DNA of 64,000 nt. Origin: Tachypleus tridentatus. Taxonomy: Eukaryota; Arthropoda; Merostomata; Xiphosura; Limulidae. The stretch spans positions 42,650,348 through 42,714,347 of the forward strand of contig NC_134825.1 in NCBI RefSeq assembly GCF_004210375.1, read 5' to 3'. The position numbers and the translations under genes were made by a program. The notes under the pieces are model-generated. The model ran no database searches. It was not told where the DNA came from and was given only the letters and a program-made list of their open reading frames with translations. Below are positions 47,383 to 59,168 of the stretch, one piece after another. Within the stretch, counting starts at the first letter, position 1. Each line of letters starts with the position of its first letter.

Positions 47383-48329
47383 GTGTATGCAAGCCACTAT
47401 AAAAGTATCAAGCTGGCTCCAGCCTGCCCAGGCTGCATACTTCCACAGAACAGCTTCCAGCCTAGCCTGAGTTCATGCCTGGACATACCCAGACTGCACA
47501 AAACATTTTTCATAGGTCTCTTACAGAAACAAAAATTTTTTGACACAAATATAAGAACAAACATGACAAAACTGAAAATTTTGATTAAACAGTACGTGAT
47601 GGGCAAATTTGGATGTGATTTTCGTGATCAGCGGCCAAAAATCTATAAGGAACACCAACAGTATTCAAGAAGCAAAAACTTTGTTGTGTATCCCCACCAC
47701 AATGCAAGTCCTACTTCCACAGTCACTTCCAAAACAGCATACCTTTTACATCCCACATTACAGCTTGTACCCTGGATTTTTCTATTTTATTTTTGTTTTG
47801 GCTTGTTTTTGGCTATGACAAACACATCATTATCAAAGGTTTGGATTTGCTGTTCTTTACCCAGTCCTTTCTTTTGATTTGATTTTAATTTACTTTATCA
47901 GTATTTCTATATTATGAAAACAACATTAACTCAGTGTTATTCAAAGTCGCTTATGTACTTTTTACACTACATCAACTTCTAATACTCATGAAAATAGCTC
48001 AATTTATCGCATAAAATTAATTTATATTAATGGGTTGGTGTGATTTAGTTTTTAAATACAAGACTGTTGCATATGACATGTTGAATTTTTATTTGCAAAT
48101 CTAAAACTGTTTTAAGTGGCTGAAAGAGTAGTATATTTTTGTTAGAATAATATAATATATTGTTTAGTTCATTTCAAGCTTACTTTAATTTTCTTATATT
48201 AGAAACTAAATCATATTTATATTGATTTTTTTTGTCATGATAGATAAAATTAATATTCATGTAATTTTCTCGAAAGAGTTCAAGCTTGGTATAATACAGT
48301 GACAGCAGCTCATTATATCAATCATGCAT
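47383..48329. other. intron sequence between TE remnants
   Basis: The 164-codon plus-strand frame at 47383-47877 has no recognised family. It may be the 5' flank of the minus-strand TE family rather than a gene. Confidence 0.4.
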
Positions 48330-49125
48330 TTGGTGATGGCACATTTCATGAAAACAGCACTTGTTTAAGGTAGTTTGCCTTGAAAGTGTGAGTTGAGACT
48401 GCCCTCAGACAACCAATAATGAGAAAGAATTGAAGGCCTTAGCTGATTCAGATACCTGCCAAACCATGAGAGAACTTGCCAAGAAACTTAATATTCACTA
48501 TTTAACAGTTTCCCATTTAAGTAAGGTGAAAAGGTTCAACAAATGAGTACCTCACAAATTGACTGAAAACCATGAAACAAGTTGAAATTTATTCCTCAAC
48601 CCTTGGATGCAACAAAAATGACCTGTTTCTCCACTGAATTGCCCCCTGTATTGAAAAAAGATTTTTCATGAGACAGTGGCTTGACTATGACACAGCACCA
48701 AAACATTCTTCACCTAAGAAGCTTACGGTCAGTGTTTGGTAGTCATCTAAGGTGTAATCCATTATTCATTGTTGTTAAATTGAAATTATGCAAATGTCGT
48801 CAACAAGACATCCAGCAATAATCAAATCACAGTGGACCCATGCTGCTTCATGACAATACTTGACCTCATGTCTCGTGTTACTGTCCAAAGACAAAATGAA
48901 CTTTAGCATGAAACTTGTCCTCATAAACCATATCCAGCAGATCTTCTCCCTACAGATTATCACTTTTTTAAACATTTGGACATTTCATTAAAAACAAAAA
49001 CATCTGCAAACCAAAGGTCAATAGAAAGTGCCTTCAAAAACTTTATTGTATCAAAGGATGGTACTTATGAACTTAAACTCATTGGCAGAAGTGTATTAAG
49101 TCTAAAGGAGCTTATTTTGACTAAG
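48330..49125 (+). mobile_element. mariner-like transposase remnant
   Basis: Plus strand, strongly decayed. TMRELAKKLNIHYLTVSHLS (about 48465-48530) and VPHKLTENHE give the second helix-turn-helix. Later, SRVTVQRQNEL, KPYPADLLPTDYHFFKHLDI and ESAFKNFIVSKDGTYEL give the C-terminal half with the 'P.sPDL.ptDYhfFkhLd' motif, which normally carries the last catalytic Asp. Many stops. Confidence 0.78.
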
Positions 49126-50790
49126 TAAATTAAACAACAAAAAGATGTACTTGCTTCATTTTTTTTTAACTAATAATCAATATTTCATATGCAACAGCCT
49201 GATATATGTCACAATGTTATAAAAATACGAAATGTTTTAGTACATTATGGAGTAACAGAAAAGTAAAAATAACAGAGAACCTTCCTAAATAATGTTTATC
49301 ACAGAAATAGTCAATGTGCTTATCTTGTTACATAGATTTCACACATGTTGTACACCGTGTTTTTTAGTACACTTATTTGCTATATTGAACTCATTTACAC
49401 TTAAATTTTCACACCTTTTTGGGACTTCACTTACAAGTGCAATAAACAGATGAAATTTCTCTTTTAGGTCAGCTTACGTTAGCTGTCCTACATAGTTCTG
49501 GGACTTTAATAAACATAAAATAAAACTTCAACTTCTTATTCCCCCTCCTTACTGGTTCATATTGATAACAAGGTTTTGCTTTTTTGTAGGCAATTTTAAA
49601 GTGAATGGTGTTCTAGATTCAATACTTTATTTTGTGATTTAACTTTACTAACTGAAAACTTTACACTTGAAAACTGAGGCCAAAATCTATTTCCAAAAAT
49701 AGTAAGAAAGAATTAGTGGAAAGCATTGATCGTTACTTATTCATAAAATTGCTACGAGTATCCAAAACAAAAAAAAAGTACACAAACAAGTAAACTGGTA
49801 TCAGTTGGATGGATTTTAAAATGATTTTCAAGCAGAGATTGAGCTTTTGTGTGTCCATGGAATGGATACAACATCTATAAATTTTAAGTATAGCCATATC
49901 CTTGATAGCTATAGATTTTATAAGCATTGAAACCATAATTGCAAATTTATAAAATGTTATCTTTACTTTAGCCTAAAGACAAATGTATAAAGCTGCCAAA
50001 CGAGGGATTCAATTTTATAAACTTATGACTGTGGTTTTAATTCTTGTTTCATTACTTTTTCTAACAGGATCCCTACTGTTTTTTAGGATTCACAAGTTTT
50101 CTTAATACTCTTGTTTTTGTTTACACTTTGTTATTTATACCTACCTGTACAGAGTATATACTTTACCTTTAAAAAGTGTCACATGTTTATCCATTGATAA
50201 GTAGATCTATCTGATGGGTTGAATTTGGTCAAAACAATATTCAAGTATGTGCAAAATATGTTTACTATTATACAAAAAATCTATGTTTTTTGGAATATTA
50301 AAAGCAGATACCCAAAGACTAGTCAAGTAAGTGCTGTTTTGGGGCAAGTGCCACTTATTTGATCAGGCAGGTAGTACACAAAAAAGTTGCCATTTTAGAA
50401 ATTTTTGAATTGTTATATCAGAAATATTAGTGACATTTTTAATGTGTTATATGTGAGCATAATATATCATAACCAATACTTTGAACATTTTTCACTTACG
50501 AATTCATTAATTTGTTTTTTGGCGAATGATTTATTTGGGAACCTTGTTAATCCCTACTAATTAGTAATATTATACTTAATATATTTTAACAATCCATTCA
50601 TACTTTATTATGTAACTGTATTTAATTTTCTAAAATATTTAATAGTAAGGATATTAGGTCATTAAAATATGCAAAGTATTAATGTAGAATTTAAAATTAA
50701 CTTCTTAATTATTAATACATGCAATAAAACTTCAAGTATCACTCTACTAAAAATATAAAACAAATTCAATACAGTGGACAAGTTGTTTAC
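49126..50790 (-). other. USP47 intron sequence
   Basis: AT-rich, nothing classified. Confidence 0.6.
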
Positions 50791-50871
50791 CTCACTGTCA
50801 TTGACAAGTAATTGGTACACCTTCACCCTATACTCTCCCTTCTGAAGTGCCCTTCCAAGTTTTACTGTCAA
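50791..50871 (-). CDS. USP47: USP47 coding exon
   Basis: An 81-nt exon of 27 whole codons between ttctag and gtaaac. It encodes [20 protein letters not shown] and then LLVNDSE. The [21 protein letters not shown] block is among the most conserved in USP47 and is the strongest family signature here together with the C-terminus. Phase 0 on both sides. The open frame runs on past the donor for 129 nt into the intron, which is not coding. Confidence 0.95.
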
Positions 50872-51411
50872 CTAGAAAATAACAAACAGTAATTATTTAC
50901 ATGCATGATTTTAACTCACACGCATAAATTATTTTTTACTTAATGTTTCATATCCATGTGATTAATGAATTAATAACTAAAAAACATCTTCAAAAATTCC
51001 AGGTTTAAAAAGTAATTCTAGAAATGGAAGCATGGACCATTCCCTCTTTCCACAATTATGAGCAGTTGCACATGGACTGTTCCTCAAATGGAAAGATGTC
51101 CATTCATTTTGAAGAATAAAACATCACTTTCTTATAGTATCAGCACCCATTTTTGCCATCAACCTCTCTCATTCAATCAATCAGTAAAAATTAAAGTACA
51201 CAATTTATAACTGAAAATACTTTTGTCCAAATTTATAAAAAAATTTCAGTTTAGTGTAATAGAACAACAAATGTATCACTTACACTTACATATCACATAC
51301 AGATTACAAAAATATTTTATCATTAAAGAATAAACCTAATCTGATAAATAAAATATTCATTCCTTTTGAACTTCAAAGCAACTATAAAACTGTTTCTCAC
51401 ACAGAACTTAC

Positions 51412-51495
51412 TTTAGAATCTTCAGAATATGACATCAGGTTTTCTGTTAGCCTTGTGCACTCATATTCTTGATTATTTGAATAAACCCTGTACAA
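51412..51495 (-). CDS. USP47: USP47 coding exon
   Basis: An 84-nt exon of 28 whole codons between tttcag and gtaagt. It encodes LYRVYSNNQEYECTRLTENL and then MSYSEDSK. The RVYxNNQExEC pattern is well conserved in USP47. Both flanking introns are phase 0. Confidence 0.93.
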
Positions 51496-53573
51496 CTGAA
51501 ACAAAAGGTGCAGATAAACATTTTCATAACTTTTCAAAAGTTACCTCTAAAGTGATATTTTTAAATTGTCTCTAGATCAGCTTCAATAAAAACTTACTCC
51601 CAATTTTAGTTTAAACAAAATACTAATTCTTAGCATACATGAATCCAAATATACTTGAATAAAAATTATGGTAATAATCATAAATGGTCTTCTATATAGT
51701 GTTTTATAATACTGCAAAAGGTAACAGTAAAAAAAACTATTTACCCAATACTATGAATAAACTAGTACAGAAAACAGAACAGGTATAAAATATATATGCG
51801 TGTGCACATAGACAGTCACAACATTAAACTCAAGCCTTTAAACAAGACAGGAATGTCAATGAGGTATTTAAAGTTTACTGTAATTAAATTTCTACATTTC
51901 TTCAACAACATAATTATAAATGATTCTAAAAGCCTTCTAAACTTATACATTATATACATTATTGAAACAAAAAGTTCTTGGATAAAATATGACAATCACC
52001 AATCAAGATATACTAGGTACATGATAACATTAATATAAATATATTATGTCGTAATGTCAGTTTATTAATCAAAACTAATAGCTACTGCCCAACTTTAACA
52101 TTACATCCAATATTACATTCTCATGTTAAATATTTTAATAGTTGATTTCTCCTGGTGTGAAGCCAAATTTAAGTCAGGTAATTTCACAGAATTTAGCAGA
52201 ATGAATATTGGCAAAATAAACTCCTTTCACATACTGATCTCCTAGCTGATAAACACTTCTTAGTATATAATGTTAAAATACACTAACTGAAACAAGGTCA
52301 GAAGAGACAAAAAATAATACAAAACTATTGTATTATTTTCTCTATCTTTAAATTAATAAAAAAAGACATCAAAAAAGCATTTAAAGAATCCAAACATTGA
52401 ATTTTTAAAACTAATGTGACAACTCATGCACTCAAAACAGTTTTAATAACCTGCATCATAATCTGTCAATTCAGTATATTTTTTCTACGTAACCTGATTC
52501 TTTAGTTCTAGAAATAAAAATCTTACTAAAAGGTATATTTAATTCAGGTAGCAAGTTTTAGATTACTATTTCTTCAATTAACTGAAAACAAGTAAACAAA
52601 AAACATTTATTCTGTGTACGGACTCATATTAAAAAAAAACAACTGAAAAGTTTATGGAAAAAACATCTTAAATAAATACTCACACACACACAAAATGCAT
52701 TCAAATAGTTATCAATTATAAAGTATTAAGGATATAAATATTTTTAATTTAATAGTTACACATCAAATCTGAAGATCAAATTGTAGATCTTTAAATTAAT
52801 CTAAACATTAGGTCAAGGACAAAGCAGAAAAACATAGGCATGCTTGAAATATGAAATAAGACTGTAGATAACAGTGACAAAAACACAGTATGCAGAATTT
52901 TTTTTACACATGCACACAGTAAACAGTCTAAATAATAAGATACATTTCCATAACATACATTTTTTCTCACTTCATAAATCTCTACCACATTAAGAGACAT
53001 TTAATTTCAAGTAAAGCAGTTTCTATATTTATGTTATTTCCTTTATTATTATTTTTTAATAACACTTAGTATGTCTACATAAATATAAAAACAAGTATTT
53101 TGTATGCACAAATTTGACATTACCATATAATATTTTACAAACAAAATATCTGAAAAAAGATGACCAAATCTCAATTTGCATACTCATTTTCAATCAATTA
53201 CACTACCAAGGTGAGTTAACTTGAAGTTTTGGATCAAAACCATTATTTTTTTTATAAATCATCTTAAACCACTAGTCTGTATGAAGTTTTTGATATATTA
53301 CAGATTTATAAAATTAAATAGAAAAAAATAGCAGCTTATTAAGGGATGCTACTTTCATATCATACTTGACCATTTCCAAAATACATGACAAAACTTTTGT
53401 GACTAAAGGCAATAAACAAATTGACAAGAATACCAAAACCAACAAATAAAAGCTAGGCATCTGAACTACAGTGATGAAAGCAAGTAATTTAGTAATGGTG
53501 AAATATCAATAATGTAATTATAATATACAAAGCTGGCAGGTATCAAATTACTAGAAATCATGAAAATGCTTAC
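51496..53573 (-). other. USP47 intron
   Basis: A 2.1-kb AT-rich intron with no recognised element. Confidence 0.75.
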
Positions 53574-53665
53574 CTTAAAATAATCAGAATGAACTCCAAC
53601 CCATGATTCAAGTTTCTTCTTTAAAATTCCTAAGCTTATTCGTTTGTCTATATACACCCTAAGCA
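53574..53665 (-). CDS. USP47: USP47 coding exon
   Basis: A 92-nt exon between ttacag and gtaagc. It encodes MLRVYIDKRISLGILKKK and then LESWVGVHSDYFK; the Met codon is split with the previous exon. The pattern 'VDKRISLGxLKxxLxxxVGVxSDYFK' is a conserved USP47 segment and reads like the start of a ubiquitin-like beta-grasp module. Leaves in phase 0. Confidence 0.93.
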
Positions 53666-54654
53666 CTGTAAAAGCATAATAATCTTTTACACTTTGTTAT
53701 AACATTTCCATTCATTGTTTTAAGAATTACCACATTCTTTTACATTTTTGCAACAATTAAGTATTCACTTTCAGTATTGTGGACTTTGAAATATAACTTA
53801 TATTGACAATATTTTAGCACTTGTGATGATAATAGCAATTATATCTGCATATCTTAACATGCAATGCATACTACTATGATTAACAAAAAATTTTCTCAGT
53901 TCTATGGGTCCATTTAAGTTTGAAACAAAAAACTGGCTATGTTTTGCATTGATTCTCTCCTAACATAGCAGATATAAATCCAAGGTCTTCCTGAACTTAC
54001 TGAAATTATACCAATATACAAGATGAGACGGTAAAGAAGGCAAACCCCATAAAAGCATTCTCTGATGAGAAAATAAAAATCAAGATCAACCAAATAACAA
54101 AAAGAAGGCAAGCACCTGAAGAAGTAGGTGTTTCATTATAGATTCAGTAAGAGCTTGAATGTTAATGTAACAATTCATCCAAAAAAAAACAATGAAATTG
54201 TAAAAGTATTGTCATTTATTTGAACTTACTTTCATGAAAAAAGAAGGAGAAAACAAAAGAACACTAAAGAGAAAAACGGACTGGAAAAGAATTGCTAACT
54301 AACATGTTAAATTTAAATTTTCGAATACCATTTATATGGCTAGTTATATACCTTAGAATAAACCCATTTGTCATTTAAAAAATGTTAAACAAGTCTAAAT
54401 ATATTAAAGTCCAAGCTATACTATTATGTAAACTGAAGTTTTTATGAAAATCACTTAACACTGAGTCTTGATAATAAATACACATAAATACTCTAACTGC
54501 GAGGTCTGTCACTTAATCACCCTCATAATCATCAAAAAAAGGAAATAAATAAAAATTGTTTTTTCTGTACTAGAATGACTACATACTATAACATGAAAAT
54601 AGAAATGTTTAGTCCAAATAGTTTAAGTCTCATAATGCTATGTATGAACATATA
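53666..54654 (-). other. USP47 intron, part before repeat copy C
   Basis: Nothing classified. The minus-strand frame 53914-54111 is chance. Confidence 0.65.
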
Positions 54655-55706
54655 TTTTTATTTATTTTTATTATACTGACCTTCTAGGCATGCCTAACTA
54701 ACATTACATAGCTTGCATTGATGTAGTGCATGTGCATCCAGGAGATATATCCAGTAATACAAAACTGACTTTTTAGTTTTTCCTGTCTTGACTGTGTTTT
54801 AGTGGACTAGTATTTTATAATCTGCTGTCAAATTTCAATTATAACACATTATATATGTATATAGATTATTACTATTTAGAAATAAATTAAATTTACTTTT
54901 CTTAAAATATAGAACAATAAATCAAGAGGTAAATCAAACAATTATCCCTTCTCACTATGACCTCTGTACTCAGGTTGCTGCTGAACATAGGTTGCTAAGC
55001 ATTTTAAAATTTCACACATGCAGGATATCAAACATTTTTTTTAGGTTCACACACACACACACACACACAGTTGAATAACCAAAAATTTACAAATAAGTAC
55101 ACTGATACCATAGAATTCCACTATAATTTATTAAGCTTAGTAACTTAAGGTTTTTGTTTTTATATTTTATAAAATATAAAATTCAAGCAGACTAAAGATA
55201 CAACCTACCTCCTTGAAAACTTGGATCAAAAGAACATGAAGGCCAATTCTTTGATTAAAATGATGAGGAAGACTAATCTGAGGACATTCTAAGCTGTTGA
55301 TTGGTTATTCACATGTCATGTAATGTAGTAAGAGTATAAAAAGGACTGTTTCAAAAAACGGAAAGAGTTGAACAGGGTCACTGTGTTTGATTTAGTATGT
55401 AAGCCATATCTCAGCAAAATAAATATATGAGTTTATTATTTTGTATTTTAGCTTGTCAATATTAGTAATTTGAGTTTCTAAGTTCTATAAAATTATAGAC
55501 CTCATTTTAAACAGTGCTGTATTCAGCATACCATGTGACTCTATAAAATCTACATTTAGATGCATTTTTTCAAATCATGAAATTTACTCACATAAATATA
55601 AAGTTTGAATTATAATCTACAATTTGATTCTGATTTTACCAACATAAATTTATAAAATAGTAGTTCAATAAAATTTTGAATGCAAGTCAACAAACTAGAC
55701 GACATG
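54655..55706 (+). repeat. 1-kb dispersed repeat, copy C
   Basis: In the intron between 53666 and 56459. The same block order as copy B: TATACTGACCTTCTAGGCAT, TTGACTGTGTTTTAGTGGAC, TTCTTAAAATATAGAACAAT, AGTTGAATAACCAAAAA, CACTGTGTTTGATTTAGTAT, CATATCTCAGCAAAATAA, CAATAAAATTTTGAATGCAA then GTCAACAAA. It carries an (AC)n microsatellite at 55049-55069 where copy B has unrelated sequence. Confidence 0.85.
55049..55069. repeat. (AC)n microsatellite
   Basis: About 10 AC units inside repeat copy C. Confidence 0.95.
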
Positions 55707-56459
55707 GCCTTTGAATATGGACCAGCTGCTAGAAGGTTAAATGCAATGCTTTAACAATCATTATTTGGCACTGTTAAATTTAGTATAAATATTTAACATT
55801 CAGGAAATTAGGAAATGTAAGTTATGACATCACTAAAATTCCCATTATTAAGATCATATAAAGTGAAACTTCTTTGACATTTAAGTTAATTTGTGTTCAT
55901 AACTAAAGTTACTTTGTTCATTATGCACTGTTTAATATTCTGATCATTATTACTGCTACAAATCTGTTTCACATGTTTCACAATGAAAAATTAAAATACA
56001 TATTTACTGAAAGCTGTTCTCCAATAGCTGCAATAACTTAAAATAAATGTAATAAAATGCATCAGCTGAAATAACAGTCTGATATATTAAGGACATTGTA
56101 TCAGATATGCTATATATGGTTACAGATTCTCTTGCATTTTATCAATTGCTTATTTTATATACCTATTTAAATACAGACCATAGCAGCTTTAACAAATGTC
56201 TGTATGCTACAAGAGAAATGAAGATGAAAGTTTTCAGTTTGTCTTTTGTTCTTTTTAAGTCACTTATCTGAGAAATTTCATCTTGAGACATTTTCAGCTA
56301 CTTGATATCATTAAAGTTAGCTTTTATCTCTTTGTAAGAAAACATGAAAATGACTGATGTGGGCTGATTATCATATCAAACAAACATGCTAAAAACTGTA
56401 GGATAATCTTCCTATTGAATGTTTCCTAGAGTAAGCTAAATACAAAAAATGTGACTTAC
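55707..56459 (-). other. USP47 intron sequence
   Basis: AT-rich, nothing classified. Confidence 0.6.
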
Positions 56460-57050
56460 TTTTCTCGCATGTTTCAGGATCCGTGTAAGGCCATGCACGG
56501 AAGTACCAGCTTCCTACATCCTTTGGTTGAATTCCCGTTTCCTCCTCTTCCTGATCTTCTTCATCATTCTTAGATCCCCAGTCTCCCTGATCTTTTTTAG
56601 AAGGCTTAGGAGATTGGCCAGTATTTTCTTCTGGTGAGGAAAGATTCCTCTCATCTTCACATGGCTCACTGCGAGGTGAACTACTTACACTACTATTCTG
56701 TAAGCTTTCAGACTCTGGTTTGGTTCCAGTGGTTGACAGAGACCCACTGGCTCCAGCTAAAAGTTCACCAACTTTCTGTGAAGGATCAGGATCACTATCC
56801 ATGTCAACTCCTGTCAGATCTGGAGAATTATTTCTTGGTGAGAGTTCATCACCTACAAGTGTTCGTTCGCTATCTGTTAAGCTACTGTCCTCAGAATGAT
56901 CGCTATGAACTCCCTGACCACCATGATAACCACTAGATGTTGAATCGCATAATTCATTATCATCATACTGCAAGTTTTCATCAATTGCTCTATTAACTTG
57001 ACGATTTTTAGGAAGGCTTTGGATGGTTGAGCCTTCAGCTTCTACGTCTT
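56460..57050 (-). CDS. USP47: USP47 coding exon: Ser/Asp/Glu-rich linker
   Basis: A 591-nt exon, the longest here, bounded by ttacag and gtaagt. It begins EDVEAEGSTIQ and ends near GSWYFRAWPYTDPETCEK. Most of it is a disordered, acidic and Ser-rich linker with several proline-directed sites (LSPRNNSP, SSPRSEP, GQSPKPS) and the run DEEDQEEEETG, so phosphorylation is a reasonable inference. The last 20 or so residues resume an ordered sequence leading into the first C-terminal ubiquitin-like module. Enters in phase 1 and leaves in phase 1. The open frame continues about 120 nt upstream of the acceptor (to 57171), but that extension is intronic. Confidence 0.93.
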
Positions 57051-57567
57051 CTGTAAATAAGAAGAAAAGGCATCCCACAAAATAAATCATCACATGCCAG
57101 TTAAAAAGCATTTTCCATAAGTTCAATAATTTCCACACTTTGCTTTTACATTCATTAACGTTATTGTTCACATCTGTTTATGCCCATCTCAGAAACTGAG
57201 CCTTGAATTTCAGCATCATAAGCCCTTATGATTAGGCATTATTTCATAAAGCTAAAATATTAAACATTACAAAAAAATTATCTTTCAAGCCTTGATACCC
57301 TTTTCAACCCAATATCTCATGTTTTTAATCAGAGCAAAAGAGACTATTATGATTTTATAAATTTTGTTTAACATATCTTTTCAAATAATACATAAAATAT
57401 AACAGATGTGTTTCGGAATTTCATGTTGGCTAAAGTAACAAAACATTTATTGCAAAATGTCTATTGAGAATGGAGACTGTAACAATATCATAAGGTCTGT
57501 GATTGTGTTAAATCTAGGTTTCAGGTCAATGGACAGAAATGTTGCATAACAGCATAGTATACACCTA

Positions 57568-59168
57568 CAGTCATGTGAAAAAATTAGGACACCCTATGAA
57601 AGCCTGTGTATTTTTTTTTAACATTTTTGGATATATAGATATTTAATCTCAATTTCAACAATACTGAGAGATTATAGGAGTATAACTAAACAATTAAAAC
57701 TGAACAAAAGACTAAGATCATCTGTAAATGTTATTCTACAAAAATGCATATTTGAACTGAGAAAAAAGTTAGGACACCCTACCCCTTAATAGCTAGTGCT
57801 ACCCCCTTTGGTTAAAATAACTGCAGTAAGACGCTTCTTGTAGCCATCTACCAGTCTCCGACATTGGTCTGAAGAAAGTTTGCCCCACTCCTCAATGCAG
57901 AATTCTGTCAGCTGTGATATATTTGAGGGGTTTCTTGCATGTACAGCCCATTTCAAGTCACCCCACAGCATCTCAATGGGATTAAGATCTGGGCTTTGAC
58001 TCGACCATTCCAGGACTCTCCATTTCGTAGTTTTCAGCCAGTCCTTGGTGGATTTACTGGTATGATTTGGGTCATTGTCGTGTTGCAGGGTCCAGTTCAG
58101 CTTCAGCTTTAATTTTCGTACTGATGGTCTGACATGATCCTCAAGCACCCTCTGATACACAGTAGAATTCATGGTGGATTCTATGATTGTGAGCTGTTCC
58201 AGGTCCTGCTGCAACAAAGCTGCCCCACACCATGACACTTCCGCCTCCATGCTTTATAGTTGGTATGAGGTTCTTTCCCTGGAATGCTGTATTTGGTTTA
58301 CGCCAAACACATCCTCTGTTCTGGTGTCCAAATAATTCAATTTTGGACTCATCTGTCCAAAGACATTATTCCAGAAGTCCTGGTCTTTGTCTACATTCTC
58401 TCTGGCAAACTTCAGTCTGGCCTTGATGTTTCTCTTAGAGAGCAAATGTTTCCTCCTTGCACACCTCCCATGCAAGTTACACTTGTGCAGTCACTTTCTG
58501 ATTGTAGAGGCATGCACTTTCACATCAACAGTAGCCAGAGCCTGCTGTGGGTCCCATGATAACATTTTAGGGTTTTTGGAGACCTCTTTTAGCATCTTGC
58601 AGTCTGCTCTCGGGGTGAACTTACTTGGACAGCCAGACCTGGACATGTTGGCAGTTGTTTTGAAAGCCCTCCATTTGTTGACTATTTTCCAGACAGTGAA
58701 ATGGCTGATTTCAAACTCTTTCAAGATCTTTTTAAATCCCTTACCAGACTCATAAGCTGCTAGAGTTTTCTTTCTGAAGGCCTCCGACAGCTCTTTTGCT
58801 CTCACCATGGTGCTCACTCTCACTTCAACAGTCAGGAGCACACCAAACTAAATGTCTGAGGTTTAAATAGGGCAACCCTCATTCATAATGCTGAGTAACA
58901 ATCTTCTAATCACGTGCACCTGGTGTGAGTTGAGCCATTTTATGTGGGTATAAATGTGGGGGTGTCCTATTTCCTCAATTAGAATATGCATTTTTGTAGA
59001 ATTACATTTACAGAAGATCTTGAAAAGTCTTTTCTTCAGTTTTAATTGTTTAGTTATATTCCTATAGTCTTTCAGTATTGTTAAAATTGAAATTAAATAT
59101 CTGTACATCCAGAGATGTTACAAAAATACACAGGCTTTCATAGGGATCCTATTTTTTTCACATGACTG
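57568..59168 (-). mobile_element. Tc1-type DNA transposon, complete ends, dead transposase
   Basis: A 1601-bp element flanked by TA on both sides (57566-57567 and 59169-59170), the canonical Tc1/mariner target duplication. Ends are long inverted repeats of over 200 bp with IR/DR structure: the outer motif CAGTCATGTGAAAAAATTAG with GACACCC at 57568-57595 is echoed by an inner copy near 57757-57782, and the right side mirrors this (58957-58980 and 59140-59168). The transposase lies on the minus strand between the inner repeats. Inserted in a USP47 intron in the same orientation as the gene. Confidence 0.96.
57786..58841 (-). pseudogene. Tc1 transposase (DD34E), one stop and two frameshifts
   Basis: Starts MVRAKELSEAFRKKTLAAYE at 58841-58785 region (ATG at 58808). 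The paired-like DNA-binding domain follows (SHFTVWKIVNKWRAF, GCPSKFTPRADCKML). A TGA at about 58492, where CGA (Arg) fits, separates it from NLHGRCARRKHLLSKR. A shift near 58360 moves TDESKIELFGHQ (first catalytic Asp) and KPNTAFQGKNLIPT out of frame. A second shift near 58200 restores the frame with HDNDPNHTSK (second Asp) and SPDLNPIEMLWGDLK (Glu), 34 residues between the acids. Length about 340 residues, normal for Tc1. Only these three lesions were seen, so the copy is rather young. Confidence 0.92.

Noticed and set aside
47383..47877. 164-codon plus-strand open frame
   Set aside because: No family resemblance, no splice or promoter context, and it lies in an intron next to decayed transposons on the other strand.
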